64,000 nucleotides of DNA from Nematostella vectensis (GCF_932526225.1 NC_064044.1:11236084-11300083), one strand, 5' to 3'; positions 35,801-44,146 are shown, numbered from the stretch's first letter. Notes: generated from the letters alone by a model not told the origin. Program-made: numbers and translations.

Positions 35801-38800
35801 TGATGCGTCACAGGCAAGGGTTAACTCTCTTTCCAAGCTGTAATGCACTAGAAGTTGTGACGAGTGAAGTGTGGACTTGGCTTGGTTCCAAGATTTTTCA
35901 TGTGCTTCACTCCAGTTCCAAGGTGTGTCTTTGACTAACAGCTGATGTAAAGGAGATAGTATTGTAGTGATGTTAGGTATGTAACAAGCGTAATAGTTAA
36001 GCATGCCTAAGAAGGCTTGCAGTTCTTTCAGATTAGAAGGTCTCGGTGACTCTTGAATTGCTTTGATTTTCTCGTCAAGGGGGTGGATACCATCTTTGTC
36101 TATGCGGTGTCCCAGGTAAGTGACTTCAGGTGCTTGAAAAATGCACTTCGAACGTTTAAGACGGACGCCAGCTTTGTCCAGACGTGACAGGACTTCTGTT
36201 AGACTTTTGAGATGATCTGCTGATGTCTTCCCGGCAATGAGAATATCATCTATTCGTACTACAACATTCGGAATACCCTGCAGTAAATTTTCCATTGTGC
36301 GTTGGAAAATCCCAGGGGCTGAGGCAATGCCGTAGCACAGTCTATTGTACTCAAATAGGCCTTTATGAGTGGTGATAGTGGTGTACTTCTTTGATTCTTC
36401 ATCTAACTCAAGTTGTTGATAAGCTTGACTCAGATCTAGTTTTGTAAACTGCACTCCACCTCCAAGTTGAGCTAGCAGATCCTCTGTTTTAGGAATTGGG
36501 TAATTGTCAAGTTTGCTAACTTGGTTCAAAGTAACTTTGAAGTCTCCACAAATGCGTATAGACTCATCAGATTTGACAATGGGCACAATGGGTGTTGCCC
36601 ATTCCGAAAATTGAACTGGACGAATTGTTCCTTCTTCTAACAAACGGTCCAATTCTCTCTCTACCTTCTGACGTCGTGCATATTCTAACGTGCGAGGTTT
36701 GAAGTACTTGGGTTTGGCTTGAGGATCAACGTATATCTTTGCTTTCACTCCTTGAATTGTCCCTAGTCCTTCCTTGAATAAATTTTCATGTTTCTTTAGC
36801 AGGTCAGACACATCAGGGGATACAACTTGAACTAGGAAAATCTCTGGCCATGACAACTTAACATGTTGTAACCAATCTCGTCCAAAGAGACTGGGCACCT
36901 TGCCTTGTACCACTATAACTGGCAAGTGTTCAAAGAAGTCCTTGTACTTGACTTCCACTACAAGCTTTCCTAAAACTGGAATTGTCTCCCCGGTGTATGT
37001 TTTCAAGGTTAGCTTGGTATCTTGCAGATTGAGAGATGAACCCTCAATGTTCTTCAATTGATCAAAAATGTCCTCTCCGATTACTGAAAGTGATGCACCA
37101 GTGTCCAGTTCCATTTGAACTTTAAGACCATTTAATTCAACATCTACTAAATACGGATTTTGGCGGTTGCCTTGACTGACAGCAAACAATGGATATATAT
37201 CTTCATCTTCTATTTCTTTATCAGTATCCAGGACATGAATTGCTGGTTTCCCTTGTTTTGGATGGTGGTTTGAATTTGGCTTGGTTGTCTCGGACGACTT
37301 TTTTGCTTTTTTGAGACATTTGGCAACAATATGTCCTTTCTTTTTACAATAATGGCACGTGGCCTCCTTGAAACGACATTTTGACGGGTGGTGATTTTTT
37401 CCACAACGATAACACTCTTTATTTTCGCTTTTAGAACGCGGTAAGGGCGAAGAACTGACCTTTTTTACAGATGCAGACGTTGAACTTAACGTAGAAGGAG
37501 CAGATTGAAGATCGGCCATGTGCTGTGCGGTCGTTTCCATAGACGAAGCAATGTCGTAAGCTTTTTTGAAAGTTAAGTTCTCTTCTGATAGCAAACGCCT
37601 TTGGATTCTTTCATTGTTAATTCCAGACACCAGACGATCACGCAGCATATTTTCCAGACTGCCACCAAAATTGCAGTATTCTGCCATGTTTCGTAGAGCC
37701 GCTACAAAGTCAGACACGTTCTCCCCGCTCAATCTGAAACGGTTATTGAACTTGTGCCGTTGCACGCTTTCACTCGGTTTTGGGTTGAAATGGCTCTTTA
37801 CCAAGGTGCACAAGTCAGCATAAGATTTCTCTCCAGGTTTCGCTGGGGCCAGCAGATCAGACATTAATTTGTAGGTTTTTTTCCCTACCGAACTGAGGAG
37901 GATTGCACGGCGTATTTTCCAGTCATCGTCAGACGTAGTTACTCCATTTGCTTCAAAATAGAAGTTTAGACGCTCGATATACTGTTCCCATGAATCAGAA
38001 TCTCTGTCGAATTCGTCTATTTTGCCGTAGGTTGCCATTTCCGAAATCCTCGTCGCCAAAAAATGTAATGTATTTGAGAAAAACCTTAGGATCAAAACGA
38101 ATAAACAGTAATGGCGGACTCTCGTTGTTTATTTCTGCTACCCAGAAAACCTTGCGGTCATACAAACAGGAATCCCAAACATTACACGTAATAGTGCACA
38201 TACAATGTCAAAATGGCTGCCATTTATTATAATGAAATGTGGGGAGACATCACAATTTATCAAATTTTCTCGTTTCAGAGATTTTGGGCTCACGATGCAG
38301 GACTCGAAAAAAAAAAAAACCTTGCCATTCGAGTGATACACTTTCCGTTCAAACGATGCCAGAGAAAGCCCTATAATTGTTCCTTGGATATTGCACTTTT
38401 ATTCGCTTGAGAGTATACAATCCTCCATACATTCTCTGTAATTTCATTGAAATCGGGCATAAAAGTAGTCGTTTAAAAAGTAGAACTGTTCGCTGCATCA
38501 CAGGTGCAGGACTCGAAATTGGTAAATCGACTATCCTTCCATCAAATTGGCCAATAAAATAGGCAGTAGCGCCTCCCAATCTTGTTCCCGAAGAAATAAC
38601 ATTTGATGTAGTTATGCCTAGTTTAGGAACCATTATTGTTGTCTTTAAGATACAGACTGAAGCAAGGAAAACGGTGCGCTTCTCAAGAACAACTTCTCTC
38701 CGTTCGTCCGTTCTCCATTTTGTTTTTAAATGGCCCCACGGCTTTCTGGGATAGACACAGGGGAACCATAAAGCCTTTCTAAAATACGTTTTTTTTTTAT

Positions 38801-41800
38801 TTGCGCATATAATGTTTTCCAACCTCAGCAAGACTGTTTACTTCCATTATCATTGGACGTAACAAATCAGAGATGCCCCTTGCACGTTTAAATACCGCTA
38901 ATACTACTTTTATTTTGAATTTTAGTCAACCTGACTAAAAACTTCTAGTGTAACAACAGAAGGGAAGCCCCTGTGCTGGCCGGAATCTCGTTTTTATTTG
39001 TGATACTGCTGTTATTCCTCGCGGGCCTAGCAAAATGTGAGCCCATAGAAACCGCTGGCTAATGTCCCTTATTTCTGGGAATGACTCAGGCCTTAGCTTC
39101 CAATCATCACTTTGATCAAAATATCCAGATTGGCTCCCAGGCAATGTCTGATATCAACTGGGTAGCAAATAACATTTCTAAGTTGAATGGCTCTATGTTT
39201 GGGTATAACCCCGTTCATGTTTATATAGAATGTGATGCTAGTTTGTTTGGCTGGGGTGCAGTTTGTAATGGGCAGTCTACGAATGGTAGATGGTCTTTGC
39301 CTGAGTCTAGTCATCATATAAACTATTTAGAGTTATTGGCTGCTTTCTATGCTTTTCAAGCTTTTGTTGAAAATCAAAATGGTATTCATGTGAGACTCAG
39401 ACTTGAAAACTCCACAGCAGTTGCTTTCATCAATAATATGGGTGGAATGAAATCTCCTTCTTTGGCTGCACTTGCTGCTATTATTAGGGGGTGGTGTATT
39501 TCAAGGAATATTTTTGTTTTATCCCAGCATATCTCTGGTAGATGTAATTGTGAAGCTGATGCTTTATCTAGAGAATTCACTTCTAATTTAGAGTAGTCTC
39601 TTGATCAGGACGTATTTAGAAACCTTGTTTCAAAGACATTCATGCCTGAATTAGATCTCTTTGCATCTAGGTCAAATGCAAAATAGGACCGATTTGTTGC
39701 ATGGCACCCGGAACCGTGTGCACATGCCGTTGATGCTTTTAGTATCAGTTGGTCTAATTTCCGATGTTATGCTTTTCCCCCCCTTTAGTCTCTTGACTCG
39801 GGCCCTGGCCAAGATACGGAACGACAGTGCATTAGTTCTCCTTGTTGCTCCAACATGGACGACACAACCATGGTATCCTCTATTGTTACAACTCTCCATA
39901 GCTCAGCCAATACTGCTTCCACGGATGGACCATCTGCTGACACTTCCTCACGGTCAGGAGCTGCATCCCCTGAAAGACAGGCTGCACCTGGCAGGATGGA
40001 TGTTATCCGGAGATCATTGTCTGCAAAGGGATTTTCTGATGAGGCAATCCGAATCATCTCTGCATCTTGGTCAACTGGGACTGACAAGCAGTACAATACA
40101 GTTTGGAAGAACTTGTGTTGCTGGTGTGATCAGAGGAAAGTTGATCTACTTCAAGCACCTGTGAGTGAGATAGTCAATTTACTTAGTAGACTGTTTTGCT
40201 GGAGGGAAGAGTTACAGCACAATTAATACCTATCGTTCAGCCTTGTCTACTACCTTGTATAGCGTGAACAAATGTTGCTGTCGGTTCACACCCTATTGTT
40301 ACAAGACTACTGAAGGGTGTTTATAGGCTGAAGACTCCTTCTCCACGATATTCGTCTACCTGGGATGTCTCTAAAGTGACTAGTTATTTGAGGACTTTGT
40401 TCCCTTTGGAGCAACTTTCTTTAAAGACTCTTACTTTTAAGACTGTTATGCTCTGTGCATTGTCATCAGCACAAAGAGAGCAAACCTTATGTGCTTTAGA
40501 TTTGAGGTATATGAATTTGAGCAATGGATGTATAGTTTTTGACATAACAGAGTGCCTGAAAACCAGTAGGCCTAGAAAGCCTTCTTTAAAGGTTGAGTTT
40601 TCTTGTTTGAATTGAAGATAAATCAATATGTCCTGTTGTTACCCTCAAAGAGTACATAAATCGCACAAGTTCCCTGAGAACTTCTAGTATCAAAGTTGTA
40701 TATCTCGTTTATTAAACCACATAAGGCAGTGTCCACTGGCTCAGCAGCAAGGGGTGGATTAATACTGTAATGGCTGCAGCTGGCATTGATACTGATACGT
40801 ATAAAGCACACATTGTTAGAGGTGCTGCTGTTTCAGATAAGTATTTAAAGGGTGTTCCTGTTGATGAGATTCTCCGCATGACGGACTGGTCCAATGAGCG
40901 GACCTTTAGAAAGTATTATTTGAGAGAAAATAATGTTGCAAAATAATTCTAATTCAAAATAATTAATAAAAGTGTTGAATTATATTAAATCATCTCACCA
41001 GTTAAGTTTGTTGAGATATGTGTTATGTCTTTTGGCTGAGGTACTTTGAAATCGCATAATTATCCCATAATGTGGAGCATATCGAAAGAGAATTTAAAAA
41101 TTAGACGAGAGGTACTTACCTTGAAGTGTAATTGTAATTCTCTGAAGATATGCAGAGCATTATGGGATAATACTACCCGCCCTTGAGTCCTTTATCCCCG
41201 CCCTTTGGTGTCGGACCTTCGCCATTTTATACACTCCAGGAAGAACTGATTGTATTCTATGTCCCTGGGGTTATATACTGCTGTCTCATTTGCATTTGAA
41301 TGGCTTTGAAATGTGACCGCTGACCAAAGTAAGTTAGGAAGTATGCATAATTATCCCATAATGTGGAGCATATCTTTAGAGAATTACAATTACACTTCAA
41401 GGTAAGTACCTCTCGTCTAATTTTTAAAAATTTTTTGCAGTCCTGACTCCTTGCCAGTACACAATTTGTCAAAATGGCGGCACGTGCACGGAGATAAGTA
41501 GTACACGTGCTTCATGCAGCTGCGCATCTGGATGGAGCGGAACACGATGCGAAGGTTTGTTTTTAACAGCCTCTTGCAGCCGCCATTTTGTCATCCTTGC
41601 AAAGTAGTACCAAGCGTGATATTGAATTTGCCTTCCCATATTAAATGGAAACAATAACAAAGGTGACTGGAGCTGACTCGAGAAAACGCCTCCCCCGAAT
41701 AACCGCCTCACCTTAACGTGTCAAACTTAACATATTTTTTTATGAAGAAGGATACTGTATGTTCAAGGGGAAATAGAAACATCTGACAGTACAACCAGCC

Positions 41801-42912
41801 ACAGCAATTTACAATTAAGAGCTTTTTTTATGACTCTGGGCTTTTTTACCTTACGTTGGAAAAATGCACCTAGAAATAAAACGTATTTTGAAGTAAGCAC
41901 CTCGGTGTTTATTTTGAGATATTACTTTATGTCTTTATTATTTTTATATCGATTTACAGAGAATATTCTGAACGTTTACGAATCCTTTAATTTCGATTCT
42001 CTCTTTTCCGAATTCACCATTTCAGTACCACGTCCATGTGACCTGATCACGTGTCAAAATGGAGCCACGTGCACTTCTAGTGGCACTACCGCAACCTGCA
42101 ACTGCATCAGAGGGTGGACTGGAACCTACTGTAACGGTAAGTCTTTCAGCCAAGGAGCGGGATCCCTGTGGTTTCCTTTAATAAAAGAAAGCTTGGAACC
42201 TAATGGAACGGTCAGTGATTTTGACATGGAGTGGGTTCCCTGTGGTTCCCTTTTATAGAAGATAGAGTGGAACCTACTAGAACGGTGAGCGCTTCAACCA
42301 TGTGCTGAATAGTTTCCCTGATTCCACAAAGTTCTCTGATAAAAATCTGACCACCCCTAAAAAACAAAAAGGGACTTTTTTATGCCTTTGCAGTATCTCC
42401 AAGGGACGTTTATTGTCGGATTTGGCTACAAAAAAGCCTGACTTATGGATTGGTGACATACCAGAGTGATCTAGCTTATGCTTTCTAATTTTGTCTACAA
42501 ATAGCACGTCTATTGAGAACCGAAAGTGGACCTTCGACCGTTGTGGTGGGTGCGTTCCCACCCCCTGCATCCCCCCTCCCTGGGTACGGGCTTTCAGCTG
42601 TTCCGATTTGTGCTAGTGTGCTTGTGCCTTCACTGATGAAAAACTCAGCTTTTTTGTGAAAAATGTAGCACAATTTGAAAACGAGATACTCAAAGCGATT
42701 GATCTACAGCAGGGATGTTTAAAAACCTTTTTTTTACAGAGTGCAAAAGCAACAAGTTTGCAAGAAACGACGGGTGTTGCGTATATCCCTTCTCATATAG
42801 CAGCACTGTGTACTCCGCTTGCACCACCGCGGGCTCATGGATAGGGAATCTATGGTGCTCATTTACATATGAGTATGCTGACAATGATCTAACATGGGGC
42901 TTCTGTCTGTAG
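26557..42912 (+). CDS. secreted PAN-EGF-EGF-EGF-fibronectin type II protein, five exons
   Basis: Reconstructed from splice sites. Exons: 26557-26889, 28084-28201, 41441-41554, 42026-42136, 42740-42912. Phases 0, 1, 1, 1 match at every junction, giving 282 aa. Residues 1-25 are a signal peptide (start in good context, AACATGG). About 26-111 is a PAN/apple-like domain with paired Cys motifs (GECTKKC, ECVSFNF, ICELL). 112-150, 151-188 and 189-225 are EGF repeats with six cysteines each. 226-282 is fibronectin type II (CCVYPFSY, ACTTAG, WCSFT, WGFC), which runs to the stop TAG. Probable role: an extracellular protein binding carbohydrate or matrix; this is inference. Exons 2 and 3 are separated by a 13.2-kb intron filled by a minisatellite and nested transposons. 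An earlier in-frame ATG at 26203 gives no better signal peptide. Confidence 0.82.
26890..28083. other. intron 1 of the PAN/EGF gene
   Basis: It contains an inverted-repeat-like segment at about 27055-27170 (AGCCTGCTTGGAGGCGG and CGCCTGCAAGCG, with GCGGAAAACCCTCTCCG). Similar sequence is at 43950-44025, so it is dispersed. It also has a 32-bp tandem duplication at 27822-27885 (GAGCCGTTCTGTTTTTAAAA) and acceptor-like tandem units at 27988-28083. Confidence 0.5.
28084..28201 (+). CDS. exon 2: EGF-like domain
   Basis: 118 bp, phase 0 to 1, acceptor TCCTGTAG and donor GTGATC. It encodes a full EGF repeat (KCLKSPPC, SSC, YYCACP, KHC). It was recognised only by translating between splice sites, since no long ORF marks it. 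The phase change from 0 to 1 exactly bridges the PAN exon and the later EGF exons. Confidence 0.82.
28514..31098 (+). repeat. 34-bp minisatellite, about 75 copies (2.6 kb)
   Basis: Unit GGGGTTACTGTGTGGCACTA plus CCAACCTCTAGAGA (34 bp). Variable positions: TGT/TAT, CACTACC/CAACACC, CCTCTAG/CCTGTAG/CCTTTAG, AGAG/AGTG. Runs of the same variants recur along the array, for example the CAACACC-CCTTTAG unit pairs, which indicates duplication of multi-unit blocks. Since 34 is not a multiple of three, the plus-strand open frames of 60-131 codons cycle through all frames and are not genes. It begins just after a G19 tract (28468-28486). Confidence 0.97.
31701..32708 (+). CDS. DIRS gag-like protein
   Basis: 335 codons from ATGGCAAGC (an in-frame ATG upstream at 31635 lies in the terminal repeat region). 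An acidic N-terminal half is followed by a segment with ENCKFICVPKVN, then a basic Ser/Arg-rich and Asn-rich tail. The P-x-VN-x-ELW type motif is typical of DIRS gag proteins as I recall them. It is the only fully open DIRS frame in this copy. Confidence 0.7.
   Translation: MASKDDKQNHIEPEITVISREPARETQSTKDKDEEALEFDVDELKDQLGISHMLETKKFLIEQVTAKQAATSNYNASEANIAVKTSDSDGSGFDPSASLLPAVGDYTPDKESSANSSLDSSAAAQFLPSFFEEKEGYGPKVIDVIAERVNDACSKKPLEQKLKELQNKYKTPENCKFICVPKVNVELWHDLERNTKSRDLGLQELQKNVVKAAQPIVMLFDSIAGRAVDPKDILPMLADSITLLGHAPYLCSLKRRELLKPDIAQAYQAVCSKSNPVTTFLFGDELPKHVKDIGKVNKIARRTLTRVSSSRRGRSFDYKFSNNNNNNTQKNYQNS
32717..33661 (+). pseudogene. DIRS reverse transcriptase, frameshifted
   Basis: The first part (to 33211) holds the RT start: SNIFLVPKKTG, MRPVINLKPLN, then VSVDLKDAYFSIPI. 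A frameshift near 33205 leads into a second open piece with FGYSLASRVFTKVLKP and the catalytic FLDDIL, ending at a stop near 33488. A further shifted piece (KLSLPIKKVEK, then KYIKLHYRSIARD) runs to the insertion point at 33661. After the insertion the frame resumes at 39083 with TQALASNHH, so the interruption splits one coding unit. Confidence 0.8.
33703..38191 (-). mobile_element. Ty3/gypsy LTR retrotransposon, complete and apparently young
   Basis: Two LTRs of 123 bp (33708-33830 and 38064-38186) are identical by my reading, start TGTAATGTATTTGAG and end AACATTACA. Target duplication CGTAA lies at 33703-33707 and 38187-38191. On the minus strand the 5' LTR is the right one. It is followed by TTTTTTGGCGACGAGGAT, a likely primer-binding region, and a GGGTGGGGCAG tract precedes the 3' LTR. 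The single gag-pol ORF is open. An LTR this short is unusual for the group. Confidence 0.95.
34016..38038 (-). CDS. gypsy gag-pol polyprotein
   Basis: 1340 codons from ATGGCAACC just after the primer-binding region (the frame also extends 19 codons upstream). Order: gag domain; two zinc knuckles (the second CHYCKKKGHIVAKC); aspartic protease with DTGAS; reverse transcriptase with LCYGIASAPGIFQRTM and RIDDIL where YxDD is usual; RNase H with ACDASPYGLGC and TDHKPL; integrase with an HHCC finger (GHPGM and CTSCQ) and a DDE core (IHIDYAG, SDNATAF, NGFAERYVRTFKE); Ser/Pro-rich tail. All main motifs are present without a break, so the copy may be active. Annotation is by motif only. Confidence 0.95.
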   Translation of the reverse strand: MATYGKIDEFDRDSDSWEQYIERLNFYFEANGVTTSDDDWKIRRAILLSSVGKKTYKLMSDLLAPAKPGEKSYADLCTLVKSHFNPKPSESVQRHKFNNRFRLSGENVSDFVAALRNMAEYCNFGGSLENMLRDRLVSGINNERIQRRLLSEENLTFKKAYDIASSMETTAQHMADLQSAPSTLSSTSASVKKVSSSPLPRSKSENKECYRCGKNHHPSKCRFKEATCHYCKKKGHIVAKCLKKAKKSSETTKPNSNHHPKQGKPAIHVLDTDKEIEDEDIYPLFAVSQGNRQNPYLVDVELNGLKVQMELDTGASLSVIGEDIFDQLKNIEGSSLNLQDTKLTLKTYTGETIPVLGKLVVEVKYKDFFEHLPVIVVQGKVPSLFGRDWLQHVKLSWPEIFLVQVVSPDVSDLLKKHENLFKEGLGTIQGVKAKIYVDPQAKPKYFKPRTLEYARRQKVERELDRLLEEGTIRPVQFSEWATPIVPIVKSDESIRICGDFKVTLNQVSKLDNYPIPKTEDLLAQLGGGVQFTKLDLSQAYQQLELDEESKKYTTITTHKGLFEYNRLCYGIASAPGIFQRTMENLLQGIPNVVVRIDDILIAGKTSADHLKSLTEVLSRLDKAGVRLKRSKCIFQAPEVTYLGHRIDKDGIHPLDEKIKAIQESPRPSNLKELQAFLGMLNYYACYIPNITTILSPLHQLLVKDTPWNWSEAHEKSWNQAKSTLHSSQLLVHYSLERELTLACDASPYGLGCVISHVMDDGTERPISYASRTLSPAEKNYSQLDKEAAAIMFGVRKFHSYLYGRSFTIYTDHKPLLGLLQSTKQIPTSASPRILRWAVFLSGYSYTLVYREGQKNGNADGLSRLPLPNETRNVPVPGDIMFVMNHLEVNTPVKVKDIKRWTSKDPILSAVRHQVMSGWPNSNDRIEFKPYSYRKHQLSCQDGCLLWGSRVVIPPQGRVKLLQELHDGHPGMVRMKMLARSYFWWPGLDADIEQKVKDCTSCQSNAKAPSTAPLHPWEWPSRPWSRIHIDYAGPFEGHRFLVIGDAYSKWIEVFKTNSSTAAVTIQKLRECFSVHGLPDIIVSDNATAFIGEEFALFMSENGIKHITSAPKHPASNGFAERYVRTFKETMKKMGGEKENLDTKLSRFLLSYRTTPHATTGKTPGELLMNRKLKTRLDLVNPLSQDTIRTRVEDKQLAQKKQHDNLVPLREFQVNDPVFVKNFSYGPKWLCGTIIQQSGPVSYVVQLSSGGVFRRHVDHLRLRTSTPTVANDLQSSTELAQVPMQTTVPKQIPEEFKEPEITVPEPSLEPKKTELPASEPASTLRRSTRLKTTPTHLKDYVC
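38192..39061. other. interior of the TIR element, no gene recognised
   Basis: AT-rich non-coding sequence. Two stretches share TGCAGGACTCGAAA (38297 and 38505) in the same orientation, suggesting an old internal duplication. A minus-strand open frame of 160 codons has no recognisable motif. Confidence 0.4.
39081..39596 (+). CDS. DIRS RNase H domain
   Basis: 171 codons, continuing the RT protein after the inserted elements. RNase H marks: the first acidic pair in YIECDASLFGWGAV, then NYLELLAAFYA, then LENSTAVAFINNMGG, and SGRCNCEADALSRE near the end. The frame is open, but upstream and downstream pieces are in other frames, so the polyprotein is not made intact. Confidence 0.8.
   Translation: MTQALASNHHFDQNIQIGSQAMSDINWVANNISKLNGSMFGYNPVHVYIECDASLFGWGAVCNGQSTNGRWSLPESSHHINYLELLAAFYAFQAFVENQNGIHVRLRLENSTAVAFINNMGGMKSPSLAALAAIIRGWCISRNIFVLSQHISGRCNCEADALSREFTSNLE
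39660..40946 (+). pseudogene. DIRS tyrosine recombinase, broken over several frames
   Basis: Pieces in three frames. 39855-40226 has the N-terminal SAM-like part (SWSTGTDKQYNTVWKN, then WCDQRKVDLL). 40376-40615 has the core start with the first catalytic Arg (SSAQREQTLCALDL). 40790-40946 has the C-terminal part with KAHIVRGAAV (HxxR), a Trp, and the final Tyr in FRKYYLREN before TAA. All RHRY landmarks can be pointed to, but stops and shifts at about 40226-40376 and 40615-40790 break it. Confidence 0.8.
41441..41554 (+). CDS. exon 3: EGF-like domain of the PAN/EGF gene
   Basis: 114 bp, phase 1-1, acceptor TTTTTTGCAG and donor GTTTGT. EGF cysteines lie in PCQYTIC, GGTC, ASCSCASGWSG and TRC. 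Only about 12 nt separate the DIRS right end (about 41428) from this exon, so the branch region of the intron lies inside the transposon. Confidence 0.88.
42026..42136 (+). CDS. exon 4: EGF-like domain of the PAN/EGF gene
   Basis: 111 bp, phase 1-1, acceptor ACCATTTCAG and donor GTAAGT. EGF cysteines lie in PCDLITC, GATC, ATCNCIRGWTG and TYC. The last 17 bp of the exon and its donor are the first unit of a 74-bp tandem triplication. A surrounding ORF (41830-42258) reads through the intron and is not the real product. Confidence 0.88.
42116..42340 (+). repeat. 74-bp tandem triplication built on an exon donor boundary
   Basis: TGGAACCTA recurs at 42120, 42194 and 42268, each 74 bp apart. Each is followed by an AACG|GT donor-like site (GTAAGT, GTCAGT, GTGAGC) and then CCCTGTGGTTCC-type sequence. 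The first unit is the real exon 4 end. Copies are more diverged than in the 77-bp array. 74 is not a multiple of three, so use of a later donor would shift the frame. Confidence 0.85.
42740..42912 (+). CDS. exon 5: fibronectin type II domain and stop
   Basis: 173 bp, acceptor TTTTTTTTACAG, phase 1 start, ending in TAG at 42910-42912. The domain has the type II pattern: CCVYPFSY, VYSACTTAGS, LWCSFTYEY and WGFC, directly before the stop. This sets the C-terminus of the gene. AATAAA occurs at 43020, inside the MITE that follows. Confidence 0.88.
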
Positions 42913-44146
42913 ATATGGATGTGCAGGGGCGGATCTAGGGGAGGGCTCAGAAGGCCCAGACTCCCACCCCCCCCCCCCCCCTCCCCATTTTGAAAAATTA
43001 AAGATAATCCAAGCTTAAAAATAAAAGGAAATCCACGAGATAACTTTTTAAAACCGTCTCTTCCCCCCCTCCCCCCCTCCGCCTTTTTTAAACTCCTGGA
43101 CCCGCCCCCATGCTATGTGTGATAAAAGTCTGTTTGCCAGGCGTTTATCCAGCTATTTTCAGCTGCGCCGAGCCGAGCGACCTAAAAAAAACGAGTAATC
43201 AAATCATATTACAGGGGTAAATCCATGCCCAGCCCTGTTAAAGCAGTCTTTTCTTGAAGAATCGTCAAATTTTGTTCGCATATGATATCCGAGATACATG
43301 AGATTTTGCCCCCCCCCCCACCCCCAATCAATCCCTGGCTAAGCACCTGCAGTAAGAAGATAAAGCACGAATAGAGGTATGCGTTGTTAGTTTTTGCATG
43401 CTCATATATAAAAACAATTGCATGAGAAATTGTAAAGACTTTGTGAAAATCGAAATAATAAAGTTGAAATAAAGCATACATTTTGGCGTAAATTCAGCGG
43501 TTTCTCGTATCGAGTACAGTACCGCTTAATTCGTATAATCAGTTGTACAAAATATGCCTAACCCCGTATGACAATTTTAGTCCTAGGCATCTTACATAAT
43601 TACAAATTTTAACAAAAGTAATTTTACTGTTTAACGATTAGAAATCTCAAAAATCAAGATTTTATTGATGACGACTTGATGTAAAAGCATCCCCGTGTTA
43701 TTAATCATTTAATATATTCGCCACTTTCAGTTAAATTCAATATAATTTATTGCTAATTTTCACACATATATACCACACGCCTAGAACACAGCGAAGGTTT
43801 TGTTGTATTCCTGTTGTTTTTGGGTACCCTGTGATACACGCTCAACTTTGTGTAAATATTCAAAATAATATATTTAACCGATGGAAAGGCTGCCAATTAT
43901 AAACCTAAGCGAATGTCGGAGAGTTGCGTTTCTTCAATGACACATCAACTATTAGCCTGCTTGCAGGCGGTACTCGATGTTATCATCGCGGAAAACCCGC
44001 TCAGTTCGGTGATCGGGCGCCATCTTGTATTTTAAGCCGCATGGTTACTGAGTGCGAGCGCAATGCGCTACACCAGAGGACAGAAACCCAAACACCCCAT
44101 TGTAAACCAAAACGATGAATTTCCAAGAATAATTTATCGTTTGAAG
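42913..44146. other. intergenic region between convergent genes
   Basis: Apart from the MITE at 42924-43112, it has a C-rich stretch at about 43307-43325 and a segment at 43950-44025 similar to 27056-27130 (GCGGAAAACCCGCTCAGTTC). No gene recognised. Poly(A) signals at about 43020 and 43450-43475 could serve the PAN/EGF gene. Confidence 0.45.
42924..43112. mobile_element. MITE with CAGGGGCGGATC-type ends
   Basis: Left end CAGGGGCGGATCTAGG and right end CTCCTGGACCCGCCCCCATG are imperfect inverted repeats. The interior has a C15 tract and AAGATAATCCAAGCTTAAAA, then AAATCCACGAGATAAC. Similar right ends are at 4075-4096 and 52505-52530, and a similar interior at 21.3-21.7 kb, so this is a multi-copy family. 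Ends of this type are widespread in animal genomes. Confidence 0.7.

Larger units (their letters stand above)
33662..39082. mobile_element. TIR element (about 940 bp of its own) inserted in DIRS, carrying a gypsy element
   Basis: CATTCCCAGAAATAAGAGAC at 33662 is inverted at the right end (39062-39082, TGTCCCTTATTTCTGGGAAT) with one mismatch in 21 bp. Removing the segment restores the DIRS reading GCAAGAGACACTCAGGCC. Its own sequence is 33662-33707 and 38187-39082. No transposase is visible, so it is non-autonomous. The target duplication is too short to define. Confidence 0.7.
31459..41428 (+). mobile_element. DIRS-like tyrosine-recombinase retrotransposon (interrupted)
   Basis: Inverted terminal repeats: 31459-31610 (TTCTCTTTCGATATGCTCCA, CCACATTATGGGATAATTAT) is mirrored at about 41245-41395. 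An internal complementary region at about 41040-41170 joins the start of the left repeat to the end of the right one; this is the DIRS signature. Order is gag, reverse transcriptase, RNase H, tyrosine recombinase, all on +. RT has a frameshift and stop, and the recombinase is split over frames, so this copy is dead. It is interrupted at 33662-39082 by a TIR element that carries a gypsy element. Confidence 0.88.
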
